Assembly: GCF_010811875.1 (NCBI RefSeq)
Contig: NZ_VKHP01000061.1
Coordinates: forward strand, 1-37,803
DNA from: Bradyrhizobium uaiense
Lineage (GTDB): Bacteria; Pseudomonadota; Alphaproteobacteria; Rhizobiales; Xanthobacteraceae
Direction: 5' to 3'
Length of the DNA stretch: 37,803 nt
Below the pieces are notes generated by a model that had not been told where the DNA came from, did no database searches, and saw nothing but the letters and a program-made list of their open reading frames with translations. The translations under genes and the position numbers were made by a program. Of this stretch, positions 8,072 to 16,163 are shown piece by piece (within the stretch, counting starts at the first letter, position 1; the number at the start of each line of letters is the position of its first letter).

Positions 8072-8161
8072 ATGAAGCGAATACCCACGAGCGAAGCGAT
8101 CATCACCGTCGCCTTGTTGGTGATCTTCGCGCTCGTGATCTGGTTTGGCGCCATGCCCTGA
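8072..8161 (+). CDS. Tiny single-helix membrane protein (29 aa)
   Basis: ATG 8072 is preceded by GGAGG (8061-8065). The product, MKRIPTSEAIITVALLVIF and ten more residues, has a short basic N-terminus followed by one transmembrane helix ending in WFGAMP. The Shine-Dalgarno and clean helix argue for a real gene. It precedes the Rieske operon but is separated from its promoter by about 190 bp. Confidence 0.45.
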   Translation: MKRIPTSEAIITVALLVIFALVIWFGAMP

Positions 8162-8351
8162 GCCCCGGCGCCGGCCGACCGGTGACCAAACGAGCCCAGG
8201 CGGCGCGCTGGACACGATTCATTTCGTATCCCGTTCGGCCTCACGATCATGCAGGTCACGCGCCATGGTGGCGGTCGCAGGCCACCGACCTTTCGGCATC
8301 GACCGGTCCCATAAGCCCTGATGCACCCGCGTCCTGTCGCCACGTCGGCGA

Positions 8352-8380
8352 TTGACAGGGAATTATTACATGTATAAAAA
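8352..8380 (+). promoter_or_regulatory. Promoter of the Rieske dioxygenase operon
   Basis: A consensus -35 TTGACA (8352-8357) is followed by TATAAA (8373-8378, 15-bp spacer) or TAAAAA (8375-8380, 17-bp spacer) as -10. The ACATGT palindrome overlaps the -10 region and a TATG-N6-CATA dyad overlaps the expected start point, so a bound repressor would block transcription. The leader would be only about 15-20 nt. Confidence 0.6.
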
Positions 8381-8394
8381 TATGCAAATTCATA
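8366..8394. promoter_or_regulatory. Two-part operator candidate, operon A
   Basis: TTACATGTATAA (8366-8377, near-perfect palindrome) and TATGCAAATTCATA (8381-8394, TATG-N6-CATA) lie with centres about 16 bp apart. The same pair in the same order relative to the gene occurs before iorA (18339-18366). The dimensions fit MarR dimers, and three marR genes are in this window. Confidence 0.55.
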
Positions 8395-8403
8395 TAATAT
8401 GAG

Positions 8404-9363
8404 ATGCCCGAAATGGACGCGCATCCGCTTAAGCTCAAGGTGCAGTCGGTCGTTGCGGAGACGTCGGTCGTTCGCAGCGTCGTGTTCGACGTGGAGGGCG
8501 GCGCCGTGCCACAATGGCAAGCGGGCGCGCATATTCGCGTGCTGCTGCCGAACGGGGGAGACCGGCCGTACTCCCTGATGGCGTTGCCGGACCTGCCCGA
8601 CGGTACGGTGGCGCTGGGGGTGCTGCGCGAGGAGGCGTCGACCGGTGGCTCGCAGTTCATCCACGCGCTTCAGGTCGGGGACGTCGTGAGGGCGACCGCG
8701 CCGGTCAACAATTTCGGTCTTCATGAGGGCACAGCGCCCGCGCTGCTGTTTGCCGGCGGCATCGGCGTCACGCCGATCCTGTCGATGGCGGCGGAGCTGA
8801 AGGCGCAGGGAATTCCCTATCGCCTGCACTATGCCGGGCGAATGCCGGGGCTGCTGGGGTTCCTGCCGCAGTTGCAGGCGGTCTGTTCGGAGGGCCTCGC
8901 GGTTCATTACGACAGCGATGCGTCCCGCCTCGATATCGCGGCAGCGCTCGGCGATGCGCCCGCGGATGCGCACGTCTATGTCTGCGGCCCGGCCGGCATG
9001 GTCGACGCGGTGAAATCAGCCGCGCTCGCCAAGGGCATTCCGGCAAAGCGCATCCATTTCGAGCTGTTCAAGGCGGAGCAGCCCGGTTCCCCCAACCAGC
9101 CGTTCGAGGTCGAGCTCAAGTCGACCGGGCAGGTCATCACGGTCGCGACCGATCAGAGCATCATCCAGGCGCTGGAAGCAGCGGGCCTCGACGTGCTCTA
9201 CGATTGCCAGCGCGGCGATTGCGGCATCTGCCAGTGCGGGGTGATCGCAGGCGTGCCCGATCATCGTGACGTCATTCTCAGCGACGACGAGAAGGCGTCC
9301 AACAAGGTCATGCAGATCTGCGTGTCGCGTGCGAAGTCGGAACGGCTGGTGTTGGATCTCTGA
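8404..9363 (+). CDS. Rieske oxygenase reductase (FNR-like, C-terminal 2Fe-2S)
   Basis: 319 aa, the phthalate-dioxygenase-reductase layout. A flavin-binding barrel comes first (RPYSLM, residues 54-59), then an NAD domain (FAGGIGVTPILSM, about 116-128; CGPAGM, 194-199), then a C-terminal plant-type ferredoxin. The cluster ligands are Cys268, Cys273, Cys276 and Cys306 (CQRGDCGIC...ICVSRA). It passes electrons from NAD(P)H to the oxygenase encoded next. It is the first gene of operon A, 18 bp before the alpha subunit. No strong Shine-Dalgarno precedes ATG 8404; ATG 8413 is an alternative. The order reductase-alpha-beta is like iadC-iadD-iadE of auxin-degrading bacteria, but this assignment is by context and should not be taken as orthology. 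Confidence 0.92.
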   Translation: MPEMDAHPLKLKVQSVVAETSVVRSVVFDVEGGAVPQWQAGAHIRVLLPNGGDRPYSLMALPDLPDGTVALGVLREEASTGGSQFIHALQVGDVVRATAPVNNFGLHEGTAPALLFAGGIGVTPILSMAAELKAQGIPYRLHYAGRMPGLLGFLPQLQAVCSEGLAVHYDSDASRLDIAAALGDAPADAHVYVCGPAGMVDAVKSAALAKGIPAKRIHFELFKAEQPGSPNQPFEVELKSTGQVITVATDQSIIQALEAAGLDVLYDCQRGDCGICQCGVIAGVPDHRDVILSDDEKASNKVMQICVSRAKSERLVLDL

Positions 9364-9381
9364 GAGGAGGCAAGAGGCGCC

Positions 9382-10734
9382 ATGGCGAAATACGGAAAGA
9401 ATCCCCGTGCGATCGCGGGGCTCGTGCGCGACGCCGAAGTGCATCGCGACGTCTATGTCGATCCCGAGGTTTTCGAGCTCGAGATGGAGCATCTGTTTCC
9501 CAACAGCTGGATCTATGTCGGCCATGCCAGTCAGCTGTCGAAGCCAGGCGATTTCATCACCGCCAATATCGGCCGGCAGCCGGTCATGGCGAGCCGCCAC
9601 ACCGACGGCTCGATCCACGTCTTCTACAACCGCTGTCCGCACAAGGGCGTCAAGATCGCCTCCGAGCCGTGCGGCAACACCGGAAAATTCTTCCGCTGCC
9701 CCTATCATGCCTGGTCGTTCAAGACCGACGGCTCGCTGCTCGCGATCCCGCTGAAGAAGGGCTACGAGGGCACCGGGTTCGCCGACACGCAGGCGAACGG
9801 CGGGCTGTCGAAGATCAAGAATGTCGTGATCTACCGCGATTTCATCTTCGCGCGGCTGAGCGAGAACGGCGTCGCTTTCGAGGATTATTTCGGCGAAAGC
9901 CTCTCGACCATCGACAACATGGCCGACCGCTCGCCGGAGGGGAAGCTGGCCGTCGAGGCCGTGCCGATCCGCTACATGCACACCTGCAATTGGAAGATGC
10001 TGGTCGAGAACCAGACCGACACCTGCCATCCGATGGTGGCGCATGAGAGCTCGGCCGGTACCGCCATCAAGGTCTGGCAGCGCGAGCAGGGCAATTCCAC
10101 CGAGACGCCGATGGCGGTGCAGCTCTATGGGCCGTTCATGAGCCCGTACGAGTTCTACGAACAGAGCGGCATCCGGATCTGGCCCAACGGCCATGGCCAT
10201 ACCGGCGTCGCCAACTCCATCCATTCGAACTATTCGGACGTCGAGGGCTATCTCGGCCAGATGGTTGCCGCCTATGGCAAGAAACGGGCGCACGAGATCC
10301 TGGGAGAAGTTCGGCACAACACCGTGTATTTCCCGAACATCATGGTCAAGGGTGCGGTGCAGATCCTGCGCAATTTCATCCCGATCGCGGTCGACCGGAC
10401 GCTGGTGGAGAGCTGGGTCTATCGGCTGGTCGGCGCGCCCGACAAGCTCTATGAGCGGGCGCTGATGTACAACCGCTTCATCAATGCGCCGACCTCGATC
10501 GTCGGGCACGACGATCTGGAAATGTACGAGCGGGCCCAGGAAGGACTGAAGTCGAACGGCAATCAATGGGTCAATCTGCGCAGGCTCTACGAGAGCGGCG
10601 AGGAGCCTGACGTCACCGCCGTCATCAACGGCACGTCGGAGCGCCAGATGCGCAACCAGTTTCATGCCTGGGCCAAATACATGACCATGGACATGAAGCA
10701 GGACGTGGACCAGCCCGTCGAGGCCGCCGAATGA
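9382..10734 (+). CDS. Aromatic-ring-hydroxylating dioxygenase, large subunit (Rieske)
   Basis: 450 aa. The Rieske 2Fe-2S centre is held by Cys85, His87, Cys106 and His109 (CPH...CPYH). Mononuclear iron ligands are His216 and His221 (DTCHPMVAHE), with Asp377 or Asp378 (VGHDDLE) as the third; Asp213 is in the place of the bridging Asp. All catalytic residues are present. A strong Shine-Dalgarno (GAGAGGAGG) precedes ATG 9382. It overlaps the small-subunit gene by 4 bp (ATGA). Such enzymes add both atoms of O2 to an aromatic ring. From its neighbours (CoA ligase, isatin hydrolase) the likely substrate is indole-3-acetate, giving dioxindole-3-acetate. A benzoate-type acid cannot be excluded from sequence alone. 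Confidence 0.93.
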   Translation: MAKYGKNPRAIAGLVRDAEVHRDVYVDPEVFELEMEHLFPNSWIYVGHASQLSKPGDFITANIGRQPVMASRHTDGSIHVFYNRCPHKGVKIASEPCGNTGKFFRCPYHAWSFKTDGSLLAIPLKKGYEGTGFADTQANGGLSKIKNVVIYRDFIFARLSENGVAFEDYFGESLSTIDNMADRSPEGKLAVEAVPIRYMHTCNWKMLVENQTDTCHPMVAHESSAGTAIKVWQREQGNSTETPMAVQLYGPFMSPYEFYEQSGIRIWPNGHGHTGVANSIHSNYSDVEGYLGQMVAAYGKKRAHEILGEVRHNTVYFPNIMVKGAVQILRNFIPIAVDRTLVESWVYRLVGAPDKLYERALMYNRFINAPTSIVGHDDLEMYERAQEGLKSNGNQWVNLRRLYESGEEPDVTAVINGTSERQMRNQFHAWAKYMTMDMKQDVDQPVEAAE

Positions 10735-11207
10735 TCAGCGAAAACACCATCACCGATTTCATCTATCGGGAAGCCGAGCTGCTCGACACGATGCAGTGGC
10801 AGGCCTGGCTCGAGCTGTTTCATCCGGAGGCGCGCTACTGGATGCCGCTGGAATGGCAGCAGCAGGATCCGGTGCTGCAGCCGTCACTGATGTATGAAGA
10901 CCTGTTGCTGATGAAGGTGCGCGTCGAGCGCCTGACCGGCGAACGCACCTTCAGCCAGAAGCCGAAGAGCCGTTGCCATCATCTGCTGCAGGCGCCGCGG
11001 ATTGTTGCCTGCGATCCGGCGGCCGGCGTCTTCAAGGCGCGGACGTCCTACATCTACACCGAGACCCGCGGCGACACGCTGGAGCGCTTTTCGGGATGGG
11101 CATCGCACGATCTCGTCCAGGTCGGCGACGACCTCAAGATCATGCTCAAGCGCATCGATCTCGTGAACTTCGACGCCCCCTTCGGCAATATCCAGCTCTT
11201 CATGTGA
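10731..11207 (+). CDS. Aromatic-ring-hydroxylating dioxygenase, small subunit
   Basis: 158 aa, the usual size of a Rieske dioxygenase beta subunit (cystatin-like/NTF2 fold). The N-terminus (ITDFIYREAELLDTMQWQAW) followed by FHPEARYWMP is typical, as is the SRCHHLLQAPRI strand. It has no cofactor and forms the alpha3beta3 core with the large subunit. The ATG overlaps the alpha stop by 4 bp, so the two are translationally coupled. Confidence 0.92.
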   Translation: MISENTITDFIYREAELLDTMQWQAWLELFHPEARYWMPLEWQQQDPVLQPSLMYEDLLLMKVRVERLTGERTFSQKPKSRCHHLLQAPRIVACDPAAGVFKARTSYIYTETRGDTLERFSGWASHDLVQVGDDLKIMLKRIDLVNFDAPFGNIQLFM

Positions 11208-11214
11208 GTGCGCC

Positions 11215-12831
11215 TTGACCGTTGCGACCACTGTTCATGCCCGCTTCCGCGACATCGCCCTCAGCCGGGGGGACGCCGGCTTTCTCAACGTGCTGCCCGA
11301 GACGGCCGAGATCTACGGCATCGCGGCCGGGGAGATCTCGTATCGTGCCATGCTCGAGCGGGTGGAGCGCTGGCGCACGGCGTTTGCCGGACGCGGCTAT
11401 GGCGAAGGCCATCGGGTCGGGCTCCTGCTCGAGAACAGGCCGCGCTTCGTCGAGCTGTGGTTCGCGCTGAACGCGCTCGGCGTCTCCGTGGTGCCGATCA
11501 ACCCCGATCTGCGGGTCAGCGAGCTCGAATACATCATCGCGCATTCCGAGATGAATGCCGCGTTCGTGCTCGCCAAACGCCGCGACGAGGTCGAGACTGC
11601 GGCGCGCCAGGCCGGCCGGCCGGTTCCCGTGGCGACCGAGGGCGACGACGTCCCGGCCCCATTCGGCGGCGCGCGGCCGGCGAACGCAGGCGACGGGATG
11701 ACCGAATGCGCGCTGCTCTATACCTCGGGGACGACAGGCCAGCCCAAGGGCTGCGTGCTCACCAACACCTATTTCCTGCATTCCGGAAACTGGTATCGCG
11801 ACGTCGGCGGCTTGATCGATCTCAAGAACGAAGGCGAGCGCATGATCACGCCGCTGCCGCTGTTTCACATGAATGCGATGGCGGTGTCGCTGATGGCGAT
11901 GCTGTCGGTCGGTGGCAGCCTGACCATGCTCGATCGCTTCCATCCGCGCAGCTGGTGGAGATCCGTGCGCGACAGCCGCGCGACCTGCCTGCATTATCTT
12001 GGCGTGATGCCCTCGATGCTGATGAGCGCGCCGCCATCTGATGAAGATCGCGCGCACAATGTGAAGTTCGGCTTCGGCGCCGGCGTCGACAGACTGCTGC
12101 ACGCGCCGTTCGAGGCGCGCTTCGGCTTTCCGCTGCTCGAGGCCTGGGCGATGACCGAGACCGGCAGCGGCGGCGTGATCGCCGCCAATGTCGAGCCGCG
12201 CAAGGTCGGCACCAGCTGCTTCGGCCGTCCGGCGCCCGAAGTCGAGGTTCGGATCGTCGACGACGGCGGCAACGATGCATCGGTGGGGACGCCGGGCGAA
12301 CTGCTGGTGCGGCGGGCGGGGGCCGATCCCCGCTACGGCTTCTTCAGGGAGTACCTGAAGAATCCGGAAGCCACCGCCGAGGCCTGGAAGGACGGCTGGC
12401 TCCATACCGGGGACATCGTATCGCGCGATGGCGATGGCGACCTGCATTTCGTCGATCGCAAGAAGAACGTGATCCGCCGCTCCGGCGAGAACATCGCCGC
12501 GGTCGAGGTCGAATCCGTCCTCAACCGCCATCCCGCGATCCGGCAGGCCGCGGTGGCGGCGACGCCCGACCAGGTGCGCGGCGACGAGGTCGCGGCCGTG
12601 ATCATCGCGGAGCAGCCGGGGGCGGATCGTGCGCTCGCCGAAGACATCGTGCGCTGGAGCCTGGAGCAGATGGCCTATTACAAGGCACCGGGCTGGATCT
12701 GTTTCGTCGAGAAACTCCCGCTGACCGCGACCGAGAAGATCCAGCGCGCCGGGTTGAAGGAATTCGTCGCGAAGCTGATGCGCGAGGACGCGTTCTTCGA
12801 TTGTCGCGACCTCAAGCGGCGGCAGGAGTGA
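11215..12831 (+). CDS. AMP-dependent acyl-CoA ligase
   Basis: 538 aa, full-length ANL family. The P-loop is LLYTSGTTGQPKG (about residues 170-183). The hinge and Arg/Asp motif is WLHTGDIVSRDGDGDLHF followed by DRKKNVIRRSGENIA. The catalytic C-terminal Lys is in TATEKIQRA near residue 511. It activates a carboxylic acid to its CoA thioester with ATP. TTG 11215, 7 bp after the beta-subunit stop, gives the N-terminus expected from family resemblance; no in-frame ATG fits as well. Placed directly after the dioxygenase, it probably activates the dioxygenase product, proposed as dioxindole-3-acetate. The closest-looking families are crotonobetaine/cyclohexanecarboxylate-type ligases, but specificity cannot be read by eye. 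Confidence 0.9.
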   Translation: MTVATTVHARFRDIALSRGDAGFLNVLPETAEIYGIAAGEISYRAMLERVERWRTAFAGRGYGEGHRVGLLLENRPRFVELWFALNALGVSVVPINPDLRVSELEYIIAHSEMNAAFVLAKRRDEVETAARQAGRPVPVATEGDDVPAPFGGARPANAGDGMTECALLYTSGTTGQPKGCVLTNTYFLHSGNWYRDVGGLIDLKNEGERMITPLPLFHMNAMAVSLMAMLSVGGSLTMLDRFHPRSWWRSVRDSRATCLHYLGVMPSMLMSAPPSDEDRAHNVKFGFGAGVDRLLHAPFEARFGFPLLEAWAMTETGSGGVIAANVEPRKVGTSCFGRPAPEVEVRIVDDGGNDASVGTPGELLVRRAGADPRYGFFREYLKNPEATAEAWKDGWLHTGDIVSRDGDGDLHFVDRKKNVIRRSGENIAAVEVESVLNRHPAIRQAAVAATPDQVRGDEVAAVIIAEQPGADRALAEDIVRWSLEQMAYYKAPGWICFVEKLPLTATEKIQRAGLKEFVAKLMREDAFFDCRDLKRRQE

Positions 12832-12851
12832 CAATTGGCAGGGAGCCGATC

Positions 12852-13574
12852 ATGACCCGCACTACACTCATCACCGGCGGCAATTCCGGGATCGGCGAGG
12901 CGCTGGCGAAGAAGCTCGTTGGCGAAGGACAGCGGGTGGTCTCGGTCGGGCTGGAGAAGCCTGTGTGGACCCACGACCTGCTCACCGCCTATCGCGCGGA
13001 CCTGACAAGCATGGCGGAGACGCGAGCCATCGCCGAGGAGATCTGCCGCGATCATGCCATCGACTGCCTCGTGCACAATGCCGGCATCATCCTGCCGAAC
13101 CTGCTGCCCGATGCGAAGCCGGAAGACATCCTGACACTGGCGCAGCTGCATCTGGGCGCACCGATGCTGCTGACCCAGGCAGCGATGGAAGGGATGCGGT
13201 CGCGGCGGTTCGGGCGGATCGTGTTCGTGAGCTCGCGCGCCGCGATGGGCGCGGCCACGCGCTCGGCCTATTCCGCGACCAAGGCCGGCGTGCACGGCAT
13301 GGCGCGGACATGGGCGCTGGAGCTGGCGTCGAGCGGGATCACGGTGAACGTGGTCGCGCCGGGTCCGATCCTGACCGACAATTTCTGGGGCATCATCCCG
13401 AAGGGCTCCGAGCAGCAGGAGAGGATGGCACGCAACGTTCCGGTCGGGCGGCTCGGCACCCGCGAGGACGTGGCGCACGCGATCAGCTTCTTCCTCGACG
13501 AGCGCTCGGACTTCGTGACCGGCCAGGTGCTCTATGTCTGCGGCGGCACCAGCCTTGCCGGCCTCAGCCCCTGA
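12852..13574 (+). CDS. Short-chain dehydrogenase/reductase
   Basis: 240 aa from ATG 12852, preceded by GGGAG. A longer frame opens at 12801 but would overlap the ligase gene, so the shorter start is chosen. The NAD(P) motif TGGNSGIG (residues 8-15), HNAG and catalytic Ser/Tyr/Lys (SSRAAMG; SAYSATKAG) are intact, so the enzyme should be active, in contrast to the SDR half of the fusion at 30476. It is the last gene of operon A, 23 bp from the convergent marR. It may interconvert a hydroxyl and keto group on a pathway intermediate; the substrate is unknown. Confidence 0.9.
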   Translation: MTRTTLITGGNSGIGEALAKKLVGEGQRVVSVGLEKPVWTHDLLTAYRADLTSMAETRAIAEEICRDHAIDCLVHNAGIILPNLLPDAKPEDILTLAQLHLGAPMLLTQAAMEGMRSRRFGRIVFVSSRAAMGAATRSAYSATKAGVHGMARTWALELASSGITVNVVAPGPILTDNFWGIIPKGSEQQERMARNVPVGRLGTREDVAHAISFFLDERSDFVTGQVLYVCGGTSLAGLSP

Positions 13575-13597
13575 TCGCAAGATCAGGTCGGGTCAGA

Positions 13598-14080
13598 TCA
13601 GATCTGGTTCTGGCGGATGTTCTCGACCATCCTGGCCAGCACCCGGGCGCAGACCTCGATCTCGTCGGGGTCGATGCCCACGGTCAGCCGGTCGTAGTTG
13701 GCCTCCATGATCGGCCAGATCTTGCGCAGCAGCGCTTCGCCGTCCGGCGTCAATCCGACGACGCGGCGACGCTGGTCCTCCTCCGCGATTTCGCGCTTGA
13801 CGAGGCCCGCCGTCACCATCGACTCCACCATGCGGCTCGCGGTCGACTGCTCGGTAACGGCCAGAACGGCAATCTCGTTGACGGTCAGGGTCTTGTAGAT
13901 GAACAGCACCGACAGCGTCCGGAATACGACGTTGTTGATGTTGTGCTCGCTGAGATCGCGGTTCTGATCCAGGTTCCAGCGATTGGCGAGCCGGTTGAAC
14001 AGATAGGGAATGTAGCTTTGCAGCTGGTCCCGCGTCCGCGGTGGACCGGATTTCCATCTGCTCCTGGATTCTTTGGCCAT
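13598..14080 (-). CDS. MarR-family transcriptional regulator (second of tandem)
   Basis: 160 aa. A winged-helix core at about residues 55-125 holds the recognition helix segment AVTEQSTASRMVESMVTAGLV and wing (EEDQRRRVVGLTPDGE), followed by a C-terminal dimerisation helix. Its ATG shares one base with the stop of the upstream marR (TAATG). It differs clearly from the other two MarR proteins of the window. It is the last gene of the iorA-iorB-marR-marR operon, so it would be controlled with its probable targets. Its ligand is likely a pathway aromatic acid or CoA ester (inference). Confidence 0.88.
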   Translation of the reverse strand: MAKESRSRWKSGPPRTRDQLQSYIPYLFNRLANRWNLDQNRDLSEHNINNVVFRTLSVLFIYKTLTVNEIAVLAVTEQSTASRMVESMVTAGLVKREIAEEDQRRRVVGLTPDGEALLRKIWPIMEANYDRLTVGIDPDEIEVCARVLARMVENIRQNQI

Positions 14081-14577
14081 TACTTCTTGCGACCCTGCTG
14101 CTTGCTTTCGCTGCCGAGTTTCGAGGAGAGGGACCGCAGCACCGAAAGCGCCGTCTCCAGCTCCCGGGCGGGGATGCTTTCGAGCCGTTCGCTCAAGTGC
14201 TTCTTATGCACGTCGGCGGCCTTCCTGAACAGGGCCTCGCCCTTCGGCGTCAGACGGACGATGAACGAGCGGCGGTCCTCGCTCGACATCTCCTTGCTGA
14301 TGAGATCATCAGCCAGCAGGCGCTGCACCAGGCCCGAGACGTTGCCGCCGGACACTTTCAGATTCTGCGACAACTGCCCGAGCGCGAGGCCGTCCCGGTA
14401 GCGATCGAGCTGCGCCAGCACGTCGAACTTGGCGAGCGACAGTCCGAACTCCGAGCTCAGCATGGAATTCAGCGACGCGAAGAGCTCGCCATGCAGCGAC
14501 AGCAGCTGCAGCCAAAGCCGGGTCTCGATCTGCCCGAAGACGGGCGCGATGTTCTCCTTGAGCGCCGATGACGTCAT
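14080..14577 (-). CDS. MarR-family transcriptional regulator (first of tandem)
   Basis: 165 aa from ATG 14577, which overlaps the iorB stop as ATGA. Sequence open upstream of this ATG belongs to iorB in another frame. The winged helix includes LSQNLKVSGGNVSGLVQRLL and the DRRSFIVRLTPKG wing. It is visibly paralogous to the MarR at 34077-34601: both have RLWLxLL, FDVLAQLDR, LxVSxGN, DRR and T-x-x-G in register. Both are therefore candidates for recognising related operators. Known auxin-catabolism loci use MarR regulators that are relieved by indole-3-acetate, which fits the context but is inference. Confidence 0.88.
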   Translation of the reverse strand: MTSSALKENIAPVFGQIETRLWLQLLSLHGELFASLNSMLSSEFGLSLAKFDVLAQLDRYRDGLALGQLSQNLKVSGGNVSGLVQRLLADDLISKEMSSEDRRSFIVRLTPKGEALFRKAADVHKKHLSERLESIPARELETALSVLRSLSSKLGSESKQQGRKK

Positions 14578-16139
14578 GCGAAGCTCTTGATGGTCTGGAT
14601 CACGCCGTCGAGCTCCTTGCCGGCGCTGTCCTTCAGCGCGGCTTCCCGCAGGCGGCGCGCCCAGTCGGCGGCATCCTCGCGCGGCGCGACCAGCTTGATC
14701 GCGGCCAGCGTCTTGTCGAATTTCGACAGGCCGCGGCTGTGGGTGTCGGAATAGCCTTTGACGAGGCGCCGGCATTGCAGGATCTCGACGCCCAATTGAT
14801 AGTTCGTTCGGACTGCCTCCGTCGCGAACTTGACCCATTCGTCCCGGTGCGCGGTCTCGATGGCATGGCGCAGCGAGCGGCGGCGTAGGCCCCGCAGTCC
14901 GCCGACGACATAGAGCGCGAGGAACCAGGGCAGCGCGTAGGTCCGCACCCTTCGTCCTTTGTTGACGCGACGGTCGAGCCAGCCGAGCAGGCCGGGCTTG
15001 GCGCCGAGCCAGCGGGCAAATCCCGCCGGCAGCATGCCCATGACCTCCTCCATGCGGGGATGCATGAACTCGGTGGTCTGGAGCACCTGGCCCTCGGACA
15101 ATTCGAGCTCGCCTTCGATCCGCGCGCGGCGGCCAGATCGGGTCTTGAGGTCGGCAACGCGGATGACGTCGTCATAGGTCATGGCGTTGGCGAGATATTT
15201 TGCCGCGGCCTCGGTGAAGGCAAAATTCCACTCGGCACCACCGGCGCTGCGATCGGCGGCGTGGAGCTTGCCGAGGATGTCGAGATATTCGCCGCCATAG
15301 GCGACGTCCTGGAAATCGACCACCTTCTTCAGCCCGGCGCGGCCGATGGCTTGGACGGCCTCGGGCAATTCCTGCGTCAGCCGGGCGGCGAGGCCGGCAA
15401 GGCGGGGATCCAGAGCCGCCGGAGAGGGGGGCGTCTTGGCAGTCTCCGGTCGCGCGGGTGCCGTCGGCTCCGGAGATTTCGACTGCACCCGGTCAAACGC
15501 GGCTTCGAACGCGCGAATGCTGGCTTGCGCGCCCTTGTCGCCGGCGCGGATGACGTCGAGATAGCTGTCGCGGCTGAAGCTCAGCACGCCGGCGCCGGCG
15601 AGGGCGCCGAACATCGCGGCCGAGATCACGCTGCCGTTGGCGATCGCCAGCGCATTCATGTCGAAGATGATCTCGGTCTTGGCGGCGATTCCGATGGCGC
15701 CGGTCACCGCGCCTTTGTCGGCGATGCCGTTGCCCGGCACGATCTTCTCGCCGATCGCAAAGGTCCGGTGGTTGGATGCGATCAGCGTGGTGCGGTCCGG
15801 CGTCACCAGGCCGCGCAGGATCGAGCGCCCGGCTTCCATGAACTCCGCCGCCATCACGACGTCGACATCGCCGGGCGTCGGCATCAGCGACAGGATCGGC
15901 TTGCGGCCGTCGAGCGGCGGCATCGCCTCGATGTAGTAGATCGTGGCGCCGGTGCGCTGGGCGACGCCGGGCACCGAGGTCGACTGCGCGACCCAGCCGT
16001 GGTTCTCGGCGAGCTGGACGATCCAGTCGGTGAGCACGCCGCCGCCCTGGCCGCCCATCGCGACGATCGCGATCGAGATCGGCCGCTCGGTTGCGTCACC
16101 CGCGGCGGGGAGGGCCAGCTTCACCGTTTCGTCTCTCAT
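14574..16139 (-). CDS. iorB: Indolepyruvate ferredoxin oxidoreductase subunit beta (IorB), extended
   Basis: 521 aa. Residues about 20-215 are the pyruvate-ferredoxin oxidoreductase gamma-type domain (IAIVAMGGQGGGVLTDWI; VAQRTGA). After a Pro/Ala-rich linker (about 220-250) comes a long C-terminal helical extension, as in the large IorB of proteobacteria and absent from the roughly 200-aa archaeal IorB. With IorA it oxidatively decarboxylates an aryl-2-oxoacid to an aryl-acyl-CoA, reducing ferredoxin. It lies 24 bp after iorA and overlaps marR by 4 bp. Indolepyruvate is the classic substrate; here isatinate (2-aminophenylglyoxylate) is proposed from the neighbouring isatin hydrolase. Confidence 0.9.
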   Translation of the reverse strand: MRDETVKLALPAAGDATERPISIAIVAMGGQGGGVLTDWIVQLAENHGWVAQSTSVPGVAQRTGATIYYIEAMPPLDGRKPILSLMPTPGDVDVVMAAEFMEAGRSILRGLVTPDRTTLIASNHRTFAIGEKIVPGNGIADKGAVTGAIGIAAKTEIIFDMNALAIANGSVISAAMFGALAGAGVLSFSRDSYLDVIRAGDKGAQASIRAFEAAFDRVQSKSPEPTAPARPETAKTPPSPAALDPRLAGLAARLTQELPEAVQAIGRAGLKKVVDFQDVAYGGEYLDILGKLHAADRSAGGAEWNFAFTEAAAKYLANAMTYDDVIRVADLKTRSGRRARIEGELELSEGQVLQTTEFMHPRMEEVMGMLPAGFARWLGAKPGLLGWLDRRVNKGRRVRTYALPWFLALYVVGGLRGLRRRSLRHAIETAHRDEWVKFATEAVRTNYQLGVEILQCRRLVKGYSDTHSRGLSKFDKTLAAIKLVAPREDAADWARRLREAALKDSAGKELDGVIQTIKSFA

Positions 16140-16163
16140 GCCAAAGCTCTCATGCCAAGAATC

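Noticed and set aside
9016..10665. A 549-codon minus-strand frame opposite the Rieske large subunit, and a similar 544-codon frame at 11200-12834 opposite the CoA ligase
   Set aside because: Both are antisense shadows of well-supported genes with intact motifs.
12801..12851. N-terminal extension of the SDR gene from 12801
   Set aside because: It would overlap the ligase by 31 bp; ATG 12852 has a GGGAG site and gives the standard SDR N-terminus.
14578..14838. N-terminal extension of the first MarR to 252 aa
   Set aside because: The extra part lies inside iorB in another frame and has no protein character; ATG 14577 overlaps the iorB stop.
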